From Gp6-AA40 sp035492455 (GTDB lineage: Bacteria > Acidobacteriota > Vicinamibacteria > Vicinamibacterales > UBA2999), in NCBI GenBank assembly GCA_035492455.1, contig DATJJE010000003.1, positions 1-64,000 of the forward strand: DNA of 64,000 nucleotides, in the 5' to 3' direction. Each line of letters opens with the position of its first letter. Within the stretch, counting starts at the first letter, position 1. This document shows positions 32,838-40,842 of the stretch, piece by piece. The notes under the pieces are model-generated. The model saw only the letters and a list, made by a program, of their open reading frames with translations, did no database searches and was not told the DNA's origin. A program made the position numbers and the translations under genes.

Positions 32838-34942
32838 GCGGCAACGCCTTCAGCTGATTCGAAGACGTCGTAGACGTAGTCGTGCGCGCGCAGTGCCTTC
32901 TGCGCCACCTGGCGGCTGTGTGCATCGCCTGCCTGCTGCACGCGCGCCAGCAACTGCTCGCGCGTGTTCTTGAAGATAGCGTCCATGATCGCTTCGCGAT
33001 CGGCCGCACTCTGTTCGATGAGCGACAGGAGGACGCGCGATCCGTACTTGATCCAGCGCCTCTGCGGCTGCAGCCTACCAGTCGTGTCGTCGACGACCTG
33101 GCGCTTGAGAATCTGCAGCACGAGCTCGGCGTCGGTGTCCTCGTACTTCTGATTGAGCTTCTTGAACAGCTCCTTGACGGTCTCGCGGCGTTCGTCGATC
33201 AACTTGACGAACAGCTCGGGCGTGACGCGCTGGCCCTTTTTCGAATACTTCCCGTCATCCGTCAGTTCCGCGCCGTGCAGCACGGTGAGATAGAGGAAGT
33301 GCCAGAAGATCTCGTAGGTCGCCAGATCGTTCATGAAGCGGTTGCCGGTGAGCGGGTCGTCTATCGCGGCGGCATTGTTGCCGTGCAGCTGCTGATACAT
33401 GAACTCCGTGGCCATGTACATCGCGTAGCGCATGCCGTCTTCCGTCGTCGGACCGTTCGGGCGCGCAAGCAGCTGCTGCCGCGCCTGCGGCGACCAGAGC
33501 TTGTCAACGGTGAGATCCGCCTCCGACAGCTCCATGGGCGAGATTTTGCCGTTCTTCAGCAACCCTAGCGCTTCGAGCCGTTCCTTCTCCTGCGGTGTTG
33601 CCTTGTCCACGACCTGCTGCAGATCGTTGTAGTCCGAGACCAGCGATTCCCTGCCGGCGGCGACGTAGTTCGGTGCGACGGTCGCCACCCAGCTCTGACG
33701 GTAGGTATCGTGCAGCTTGCCGTTAATCACAAAGAGCCCGGTCAGACGTTCACGCAGTTTGTCGAACCAGATATCCCGGAGCGCCTTGCTGTCGTTCTCG
33801 GGCGCGCGCGGGTTCTGCATCTGCGCGGCCATGCCGCCAATCGGCATCGCGCCTGCCAGCAGCGCGAGCAGCGCGTTCCGCCGCGTGTAGTACGACATCG
33901 ACGGCTCCGTCATCGTTACCGAGGATGGGTTCGGGAAGACCATCGACGGATCGTGGTGGAACATGTCCTCGCGGCTGTTGATGTAATCCCAGCGCCCGAC
34001 GTTCGGGCCGATCAGATTTTCGCGCAGCACCCACTCGATGACTTCCTGTTGCAGCGCGAACTCGGCGCGCTCGTTCAGCATCTTGATCTTGATGGTGCCG
34101 CGCGGAACGCCGATGGCCTGTTCGACGCCCTTCAGCAGCGTGCCGACAAGCTTCGCTTCCTGCCACGACTCGAGCTTCGGAATGTAGAAGTAGATGCCCG
34201 AACCGTTCTTCTTCTGGGAGTCGTAGTTGCTCACCGCGTGGATGACGAGGCCGGGAATGATCGCGGGAACTTCCTGACCGTCAACGACGATCTGTCGATT
34301 GCGCAGATGGAGCCCGGCGACGCGGTGGAAGATGACGGGCCACTTCTCCTTCGGCGCGTCGATTTTGTAGGTCCTTTTCTTGGTCGGATGCTCGTACGGC
34401 TTGCCGTCCCACTGATGCGCGAGGATCGCCTTCAGATTGGTCCACGCTTCGTAGAGCTGCGCCTTGTAGTCGCCGCCCGCATCCTCCCAGTCCCACATCC
34501 ACTGCGAGGCGCCGCTGTTAAGTGCGCCGAAGGCCATGCCGAGATCGATTGATGGGCCAGTGCCTTCGAGGCCTGGCCGCATCGTATCGGCGGGGATAGG
34601 CACGCTGGCGGCCACGCGCCACGCCTTGGGCGTGTTGCGGCCGAAGAAGCCGTCCAGCATCCCCTGACGGATGTCGCCGACGGTAGCCCGATTGCCGTCC
34701 GGATCGCTGACAGCGGTAGACGCGTCGAGGAAGTCGTACTGCCCCTGTTTGTGCGCGACACGGTCATGCAGCTGGTGCCGCGCCTGCAACAGTGCGGCGA
34801 AGTCGGCACGAGTCGCGCGCGTGAGCTGCGCGATCAGCTGCTCGACGTTCACCTGGCGGCCGTTCACCGTCCTGGTACCGAACAGATCGGAATATTTCTG
34901 CTGAATATCCGCGCGGACTGTGGCGGACGAAGAGTCAGACAC
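32834..34942 (-). CDS. malate synthase (A-like, long form)
   Basis: 702 residues from the GTG at 34942, chosen because AGGAGG lies seven bases before it; a longer TTG frame starts at 34972. WDWEDAGGDYKAQLYEAW, VIFHRVAGLHLRNRQ, GIYFYIPKLESWQEAKLVG, GVPRGTIKIKML and IGPNVGRWDYIN are malate synthase blocks. The order resembles form A more than form G, yet it is about 170 residues longer than E. coli form A, the extra length lying mostly in the C-terminal part. It condenses glyoxylate with acetyl-CoA to malate. Placement before glcD matches glcB in the E. coli glc operon. Confidence 0.88.
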   Translation of the reverse strand: MSDSSSATVRADIQQKYSDLFGTRTVNGRQVNVEQLIAQLTRATRADFAALLQARHQLHDRVAHKQGQYDFLDASTAVSDPDGNRATVGDIRQGMLDGFFGRNTPKAWRVAASVPIPADTMRPGLEGTGPSIDLGMAFGALNSGASQWMWDWEDAGGDYKAQLYEAWTNLKAILAHQWDGKPYEHPTKKRTYKIDAPKEKWPVIFHRVAGLHLRNRQIVVDGQEVPAIIPGLVIHAVSNYDSQKKNGSGIYFYIPKLESWQEAKLVGTLLKGVEQAIGVPRGTIKIKMLNERAEFALQQEVIEWVLRENLIGPNVGRWDYINSREDMFHHDPSMVFPNPSSVTMTEPSMSYYTRRNALLALLAGAMPIGGMAAQMQNPRAPENDSKALRDIWFDKLRERLTGLFVINGKLHDTYRQSWVATVAPNYVAAGRESLVSDYNDLQQVVDKATPQEKERLEALGLLKNGKISPMELSEADLTVDKLWSPQARQQLLARPNGPTTEDGMRYAMYMATEFMYQQLHGNNAAAIDDPLTGNRFMNDLATYEIFWHFLYLTVLHGAELTDDGKYSKKGQRVTPELFVKLIDERRETVKELFKKLNQKYEDTDAELVLQILKRQVVDDTTGRLQPQRRWIKYGSRVLLSLIEQSAADREAIMDAIFKNTREQLLARVQQAGDAHSRQVAQKALRAHDYVYDVFESAEGVAA

Positions 34943-34976
34943 GTCAACCTCCTGACCGGGTTCTGGAAACAACGAA

Positions 34977-35639
34977 TTATATATGCCCGGCGAGATCCGT
35001 GATGGTGTGCACGACGCGCGCGGCGTAGTAGCCCAACTCCTCCGCCGGCTCGGCGGCGAGGCGCTGGATCCAGAACGCCGTCAGACCGGCCGACGTCGCG
35101 CCCGCGACATCCCAGCTGTTCGAAGAGACGAATCCGATGTCGGCGGTCGGCACGCCAAGGCGCTTCGAGGCGAGCTGATAGACACGCGGATTCGGTTTGT
35201 AGACCTTGATGCCATCCACGCTGATGATTTCATCAAGCAGGCCGTCGATCCCTGCGCTCGTCGTCGCTGACGCCAGCATCTCGGGCGCGCCGTTCGACAG
35301 GATCGCCAGCCGAAGCCCTCGCGCTTTGAGCGCCTGCAGTCCCGGCTTGACGTCCGGAAATGCCTGCAACGTGCGATACGCATCCATCAGCCGATGACGG
35401 TTCTCCGGCGTCAGCTCGAGGCCGAGCGCCTTGGTCGCATAGACGAGCGCATCCTGAGTGACCTGCCAGAAGTCGGCGTAGCGCTGCATCATGCTGCGCA
35501 GCAGCGAGTACTGCAGCTGCTTGCTCCGCCATGTCACCGCGAGCACGGTGCCGTGTCCCGGAAAGAGTAGTTCACACAGCGATGTCACGGATAAGACGTC
35601 GAACAACGTTCCGTACGCGTCGAAAGCAAGCGCTTGCAT
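34977..35639 (-). CDS. 2-haloacid dehalogenase, type II (HAD superfamily)
   Basis: 220 residues. DAYGTLFD has the nucleophile D7 and T11. R38 (TWRSKQLQY), S115 (LAILSNG), K148 and Y154 (YKPNPRVYQLAS), and S172, N174, D177 (SSNSWDVAG) match, at a constant offset of three, the active-site set known for L-2-haloacid dehalogenase (D10, T14, R41, S118, K151, Y157, S175, N177, D180). HAD phosphatases lack this full set, so dehalogenation of a 2-haloacid is likely. With chloroacetate the product would be glycolate, the substrate of the glc gene products downstream. Confidence 0.88.
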   Translation of the reverse strand: MQALAFDAYGTLFDVLSVTSLCELLFPGHGTVLAVTWRSKQLQYSLLRSMMQRYADFWQVTQDALVYATKALGLELTPENRHRLMDAYRTLQAFPDVKPGLQALKARGLRLAILSNGAPEMLASATTSAGIDGLLDEIISVDGIKVYKPNPRVYQLASKRLGVPTADIGFVSSNSWDVAGATSAGLTAFWIQRLAAEPAEELGYYAARVVHTITDLAGHI

Positions 35640-35664
35640 CGCTGGTCATTGTAGGATCCGGCGC

Positions 35665-37260
35665 ATGCGCACAGTGACATTCGCGGTCGTTGTCCTGGGG
35701 AGTGTGACCCTTCTCCTCGCGGTGCCGCGCGCGTCGAGCGGGGCGCAACCGTGCGAGAGCCTCGCCTCGTTGAAAATGCCGGACACCACGATCACGGCGG
35801 CGTCGGTCGTGCCGGCGGGTCCATTTGTCGCCAATCCAGGCGCCGTGGCAGGGGGGCGGGGCGGTGCGCCGCCAACGGTCCCCGCGTTCTGCCGCGTCCA
35901 GCTGACAATTGCCCCTCGGATCGGCGTTGAAGTCTGGATGCCGGCGTCAGGGTGGAACGGGAAGTTCGAAGCGGTCGGCGGCGGCGGCTACGCGGGCGCA
36001 CTCAGTTATCCGGCGATGGTCACCGCGCTCAACGCCGGCTACGCAACCGCGAGTACCGACACCGGGCACGTCGGCGGAGACGGCCGCTTCGCACTCGGCC
36101 ACTCGGAGTTGGTGATCGATTTCGGCTATCGCGCGATTCACGAGATGACGGTGAAAGGCAAACAAATCATCGAGGCGTTCTACGGCACGGCGCCCCGCGA
36201 GTCGTACTTCGTCGGCTGCTCGACCGGCGGGCGGCAGGGGCTGGCGGAGGCGCAGCGCTATCCAGACGACTACAACGGGATCGTCTCGGGCGCGCCCGCA
36301 ATCGATTGGCCACATCTCCTGATCAGCGCGGTCTGGAACAGCCAGGCGACGCTGAAGGATCCCGCCAGCTACATTCCGGCCGCCAAGCTGGCGGCCATCA
36401 ACGAGGCGACGCTCGCCGCGTGCGACGCGGCGGACGGCGTGAAGGACGGTCTCGTGGCCGATGGTCGGCAGTGCAAGTTCGACCCCGCATCACTGCTGTG
36501 CCGCGAAGGCGATTCGCCGGCCTGCCTCACGCCGAAGCAGGCCGAGGCGCTGAAACAGATCTACGCGGGCCCGCGTTACGCCGACGGGAAACAGATCTAT
36601 CCCGGACGACTGCCTGGCGTCGAGCGCGGCTGGGGCAACTTCACGACCGGTACCGAACCCGGTCGGGCCGCAAACATGATTCTCGGCGGCGGCTATTTGA
36701 AGTACTTCGTGCTGCAGGACGCCAACGCCGATCCGCTCGCGTTCGATTTCGCCACCGACATGGCGAAGATAGACAAGGACGAGAAAGACGTGGCCGCGCT
36801 GCAGACGTTCAATGCGAATCTGAAGCCGTTTCGCGACCGCGGCGGCAAGCTGATTCTTTATCACGGCTGGGGCGACGACGCGATTTCGCCGCTGAACACG
36901 ATCAACTACTTCAAACTGGTCGTCGACAAGACGACGGGCGGCCCCAAGGCGGCGGACGCGCTGGCGCCGGAGGATGCGAAGTTCCAGCAGGCGGCGCAGA
37001 AGACGGGCGACTTCATGCGTCTCTTCATGGTGCCGGGGATGAATCATTGCGGCGGCGGACCGGGGCCGAACACGTTCGACGCGCTCTCCGCCCTTTCGAG
37101 CTGGGTCGAGAAGAAGCAGCCGCCCGACATGCTGCTCGGCACGCACCTCACCAACGGCACGCCCGACTTGACGCGGCCGCTCTGCCCCTATCCGCAGGCG
37201 GCGAAGTACTCAGGTCAGGGCGATGTGCGCTCGGCCGCGAATTTCAGCTGCGGGTATTGA
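35665..37260 (+). CDS. exported tannase/feruloyl esterase family protein
   Basis: 531 residues, ATG at 35665. MRTVTFAVVVLGSVTLLLAV plus PRASSGAQ is a signal peptide. YFVGCSTGGRQGLAEAQRYPDDYNGIVSGAPA contains the nucleophile S186 in GCSTGG. MVPGMNHCGGGPGPNTFDAL supplies the C-terminal His region. The pattern is the tannase and feruloyl esterase family, which releases aromatic acids from plant esters. It is divergent from the dehalogenase with only 25 bp between start codons. Confidence 0.9.
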   Translation: MRTVTFAVVVLGSVTLLLAVPRASSGAQPCESLASLKMPDTTITAASVVPAGPFVANPGAVAGGRGGAPPTVPAFCRVQLTIAPRIGVEVWMPASGWNGKFEAVGGGGYAGALSYPAMVTALNAGYATASTDTGHVGGDGRFALGHSELVIDFGYRAIHEMTVKGKQIIEAFYGTAPRESYFVGCSTGGRQGLAEAQRYPDDYNGIVSGAPAIDWPHLLISAVWNSQATLKDPASYIPAAKLAAINEATLAACDAADGVKDGLVADGRQCKFDPASLLCREGDSPACLTPKQAEALKQIYAGPRYADGKQIYPGRLPGVERGWGNFTTGTEPGRAANMILGGGYLKYFVLQDANADPLAFDFATDMAKIDKDEKDVAALQTFNANLKPFRDRGGKLILYHGWGDDAISPLNTINYFKLVVDKTTGGPKAADALAPEDAKFQQAAQKTGDFMRLFMVPGMNHCGGGPGPNTFDALSALSSWVEKKQPPDMLLGTHLTNGTPDLTRPLCPYPQAAKYSGQGDVRSAANFSCGY

Positions 37261-37284
37261 CGCTGTATTCAGGCCGGGATCCTG

Positions 37285-37716
37285 CTACCAACCGGTGGTG
37301 AATGAACAGCCGAGTGCGCGAGCAAAGCGTTCGACTGTCTCACGCCCGATGGTTCGCGAGATATAGATTGGATCGCGGAACGCGTCATGCGACTGGAGCA
37401 ACACGAGGCCGTGGCAGTACACATGACAATGACTGCAGAAATAGCCGGTGGGAGTCCGCTCAAGGAACTCCGCCAGTCTTTGCATGGTTTCGGGCGTCAC
37501 GGGCAGGTGGTAGAAGTCCGGCTTCGGCCAGATGGTTCCGACCGCAACTCGCACGGACGGCTGAATGGAATTCCGCCGCAGATAGTCAGCGACGTGCGGC
37601 TCCGCCGTCCCTTCAAAATAGGCCACTGAGCCCTCAGGGAACGCTTCAGGAAGCGCGCGAAGAAATCGCGCGACATCTTTCGTAGAACTCACCCGCCAAG
37701 GCTCCGGCTGCGTCAA
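37285..37716 (-). CDS. hypothetical protein with CxHCHxxCH motif
   Basis: 143 residues from a TTG at 37716; a GTG at 37692 is an alternative. It is soluble with no signal. A dense Cys/His cluster is seen at 94-102 (C94, H96, C97, H98, C101, H102 in GYFCSHCHVYCHG). That many potential metal ligands in nine residues suggests a metal or zinc site. Parts such as PDFYHLPVTPETMQRLAEFLER look like a small alpha/beta fold. It lies downstream of boxB on the same strand. The family is not recognised. Confidence 0.6.
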   Translation of the reverse strand: MTQPEPWRVSSTKDVARFLRALPEAFPEGSVAYFEGTAEPHVADYLRRNSIQPSVRVAVGTIWPKPDFYHLPVTPETMQRLAEFLERTPTGYFCSHCHVYCHGLVLLQSHDAFRDPIYISRTIGRETVERFARALGCSFTTGW

Positions 37717-37795
37717 CCGGATTCCGCCTTGTTCCTCACGCGGGACCGCTCCGAATAAGCGCGCGAAAAAACCCAGGCTCGTAGATCCTGCGAGT

Positions 37796-39229
37796 CTAGT
37801 TGAACCGTACGTATTCGAAGTCGATCGGTTGCGTGTGGACGCCGCGGCGGGGGGGCGCGATCCAGTTCGCGAACTTGCCCGGCTCGACGACGCGGCCCGT
37901 CATCATCGCCTGCACGAACGTGTAGTCGGACTGTGACGGCAGCCATTCGTCGCGCTTTGCGTTCCACTGCTTCTCGGTGAGCACGTCACCGTCCGGGCTG
38001 ATGTGGAACCCAGCGAAGTTGCCGATCTGCCGATGGAACCCCTTGTGCGGCAGGCGCAGGCGGAAGGGGATGCCGTTCTTCTCGATCACCTTGTTCCAGC
38101 GATCGACCCCGGCCTGCACCTCGCCGATGTAGTCGTCTCGTAATCGCTCGTTGAGCGCGTTGAGCGCGGGAATTTCCTCGTCAGCGACACGGTTATCCTT
38201 CACGGTACCGACCCTATATGTCGCATCGGTCAACTGGTGATCGTCGTCGATCTTCGTCTCTTCATAACGTCCCTTGAGCCCCGTCGTGTAGAAGCTCGCC
38301 GCGTTCGACGACACGTCGCCGCCGAACAGGTCCAGCGTCACGCTGTAATGGAAGTTGAGATACCGCTGCACGGTCTGCAGATCGATGACGCCGAGCGCCC
38401 GCACGTGATCGGGATCGTCGACTTTGTGTTCCGCCATCAGCTCTGCCGTCCGCTGCACGATGCGGCCGACACCCGTCTCGCCGACGAACATGTGGTGCGC
38501 TTCTTCGGTCAGCATGAAACGGCAGGTGCGCGCCAGCGGATCGAATCCGGATTCGGCGAGCGACGACAGCTGGAACTTGCCATCACGGTCGGTAAAGAAC
38601 GTGAACATGTAAAACGCCAGCCAGTCCGGCGTCGGCTCGTTGAACGCGCCCAGGATGCGTGGATTGTCCACATCACCGGATCGGCGGTCGAGCAGCGCCT
38701 CGGCTTCCTCGCGACCGTCGCGGCCGAAATAGCGATGCAGCAGATAGACCATCGCCCAGAGATGGCGGCCTTCCTCGACGTTCACCTGATAGATGTTGCG
38801 CAGGTCGTAGAGCGACGGCGCGCACATGCCGAGCATCCGCTGCTGTTCGACGGAGGCAGGCTCCGTGTCGCCCTGCGTCACAATCAGCCGCCGCAGCATC
38901 GAGCGATATTCCCCCGGCACGTCCTGCCACGCGGGCTGGCCTTTGTTGGTGCCGAAGTTCACTTCGCGGCCGGCGGTTGGCGGCACCAGGAAGATGCCCC
39001 AGCGGTACTGCGGCATCTTCACGTAGTCGAATACCGCCCATCCTTCCGGATCGACGCTGATCGCGGTGCGCAGGTAAACGTCGTAGTTGTGGCTTTCGTT
39101 CGGCCCCATGTCGTACCACCAGCCCATGTACGCGGGCTGCCAGTGCTCGAGCGCGCGCTGCAGCACGCGGTCGCGTCCGAGATCGACGTTGTTCGGAATC
39201 TTGTCGATGTAGTCGATGTTGCTCGTCAT
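37796..39229 (-). CDS. boxB: benzoyl-CoA 2,3-epoxidase subunit BoxB
   Basis: 477 residues, ATGA-coupled to boxC. The sequence is clearly BoxB: MTSNIDYIDKIPNNVDL at the start, QPAYMGWWYDMGP, and the di-iron ligands in NVEEGRHLWAMVYLLHRYF and RFMLTEEAHHMFVGE (E/ExxH motifs). BoxB, together with the reductase BoxA, adds oxygen to benzoyl-CoA to give the 2,3-epoxide in the cytoplasm. BoxA is not in this window. Confidence 0.95.
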   Translation of the reverse strand: MTSNIDYIDKIPNNVDLGRDRVLQRALEHWQPAYMGWWYDMGPNESHNYDVYLRTAISVDPEGWAVFDYVKMPQYRWGIFLVPPTAGREVNFGTNKGQPAWQDVPGEYRSMLRRLIVTQGDTEPASVEQQRMLGMCAPSLYDLRNIYQVNVEEGRHLWAMVYLLHRYFGRDGREEAEALLDRRSGDVDNPRILGAFNEPTPDWLAFYMFTFFTDRDGKFQLSSLAESGFDPLARTCRFMLTEEAHHMFVGETGVGRIVQRTAELMAEHKVDDPDHVRALGVIDLQTVQRYLNFHYSVTLDLFGGDVSSNAASFYTTGLKGRYEETKIDDDHQLTDATYRVGTVKDNRVADEEIPALNALNERLRDDYIGEVQAGVDRWNKVIEKNGIPFRLRLPHKGFHRQIGNFAGFHISPDGDVLTEKQWNAKRDEWLPSQSDYTFVQAMMTGRVVEPGKFANWIAPPRRGVHTQPIDFEYVRFN

Positions 39230-40842
39230 ACGCGTTCCCAGTCGAACTTCGGCTGCGCGCCGCTGCCGTACACCTTCAACGCACCCTTGTCACCGGTCGC
39301 GTTCGGCCGGATGAAGATCCAGTTCTGCCACGCGGAAAGCCGCCCGAAGATGCGCGTCGCCTGATTTTCAGACGGACCGAACCGCAGGTTGGCTTCCATA
39401 CCGCTCAACGCATCAGGTGAGAGCGCCACACGCGACTCCATTGCCTGCCGCAGCTCGTCGTCCCAGTCGAGCGCGTCGGGCGCATCCGTGACCAGACCGA
39501 GCGCCACGGCCTCCGGTGCACTAATCGCCACGCCGATCTCTTCTCTCAGCCCGTCGACCGCGGATGCATCGTCATAAAAACGCGCGGCAACCCGTGAATG
39601 GCCGGTGACCGTCGGCAGTGAACCAAAATTGATCGGGGACAGCATCAACGAGGCGGACGGCTCGTCCTCTTCCGTCTGCAGCATGTAAATGCGATCCGAC
39701 GCGAGCGCGAGCTCAAGCAGCGTCCCGGCAAAGCACGATCCAGGTGTGACAATCGAGAACATCGAGCGCGACGAGACTTCGAGCCGCTGCAGCGTTCGCC
39801 GCATCATGCCGAGCACTTCGCGTACGTACCAGTCGTCGCGGTGATCGACGATGTATTGATCGAGCTGAACGACGGTGTTCGGGTCACCAGCGGTTTTGAA
39901 CAGCCAGAGACCAATCTCGAGCTCGTTCGTCCGCATGTGCAGAATCGCATCGTCAAGTTCGCGCACGAACAACAGCATCGAATCGACGTCCGTTGGTGCC
40001 GTTACGGTGAAGGTGGCGATTCGCGCGGTACGGTCGATCGCGATCTGTACATGCCGATAGCGGATCGCGTCCGTCTCGATCTTCCGCTCGAGCGCGAGCA
40101 GCTTGACTCCCTGGCCGTCCACGGGCCGATCGCTCTGCTCCGCCAGTGCCGACGCGCGCTTCCTGACGAAATCGCCGAACTCCTGCGTGCGGACGATGTG
40201 ATCGACAAGACGCCACTCTTTGGCGCGCGCTCCCTTCACACCATCGGGAGTCGTGCAGAAGATGTCTGCGTGGTCGCGGCGGACCTTCCGTTTGTCCGTG
40301 AGCCGCGTCAACCCGCCGGTGCCCGGAAGGACACCAAGCAGTGGCACCTCTGGCAGGCTCACTGCCGATGACCGGTCGTCGACGAGCACGATCTCGTCAC
40401 ATGCGAGCGCCAGCTCGTATCCGCCGCCGGCCGTCGTGCCGTTGCACGCGGCGATGAACTTCAAACCGGAGTGCTGGCTCGCGTCCTCGATTCCGTTGCG
40501 CGTCTCGTTGGTGAACTTGCAGAAATTCACCTTCCACGCGTGGCTGGACTGGCCGAGCATGTAGATGTTGGCGCCCGAGCAGAAGATACGGTTTTTTGCG
40601 CTGGTGATCACCACCGCGCCGATTTCCGGATGCTCGAACCGTATGCGCTGCAGGACGTCGTGCAGCTCGATATCGACTCCCAGGTCGTACGAATTCAGCT
40701 TCAGCTTGTAGCCGGGCCGCAGACCGCCTTCTTCCGCGACATCCATCGTGACGGTCGCGACACGGCCGTCGTAGGAAACGCGCCAGTGTTTATAGGTGGC
40801 AGGATCCGTCCGGTAATCGACGAGCTCTTTGGTCTCAATCAC
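39226..40842 (-). CDS. boxC: 2,3-epoxybenzoyl-CoA dihydrolase BoxC
   Basis: 538 residues from a GTG that overlaps the ligase stop (GTGA). Two crotonase-like halves are visible. The first has RIFCSGANIYMLGQSSHAWKV and ACNGTTAGGGYELALACDEI with VSLPEVPLLGVLPGTGG; the second begins near residue 235 and includes MFSIVTPGSCFAGTLLELALASD. BoxC opens the epoxide ring, releasing formate and 3,4-dehydroadipyl-CoA semialdehyde. Confidence 0.95.
   Translation of the reverse strand: MIETKELVDYRTDPATYKHWRVSYDGRVATVTMDVAEEGGLRPGYKLKLNSYDLGVDIELHDVLQRIRFEHPEIGAVVITSAKNRIFCSGANIYMLGQSSHAWKVNFCKFTNETRNGIEDASQHSGLKFIAACNGTTAGGGYELALACDEIVLVDDRSSAVSLPEVPLLGVLPGTGGLTRLTDKRKVRRDHADIFCTTPDGVKGARAKEWRLVDHIVRTQEFGDFVRKRASALAEQSDRPVDGQGVKLLALERKIETDAIRYRHVQIAIDRTARIATFTVTAPTDVDSMLLFVRELDDAILHMRTNELEIGLWLFKTAGDPNTVVQLDQYIVDHRDDWYVREVLGMMRRTLQRLEVSSRSMFSIVTPGSCFAGTLLELALASDRIYMLQTEEDEPSASLMLSPINFGSLPTVTGHSRVAARFYDDASAVDGLREEIGVAISAPEAVALGLVTDAPDALDWDDELRQAMESRVALSPDALSGMEANLRFGPSENQATRIFGRLSAWQNWIFIRPNATGDKGALKVYGSGAQPKFDWERV

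Noticed and set aside
34943..34972. Longer malate synthase start (TTG at 34972)
   Set aside because: The AGGAGG ribosome site sits inside that extension and points to the GTG at 34942.
34977..35639. Phosphoglycolate phosphatase as the identity of the HAD protein
   Set aside because: The Arg 38, Asn 174 and Lys/Tyr positions match haloacid dehalogenase rather than phosphatases. The phosphatase role is not excluded biochemically.
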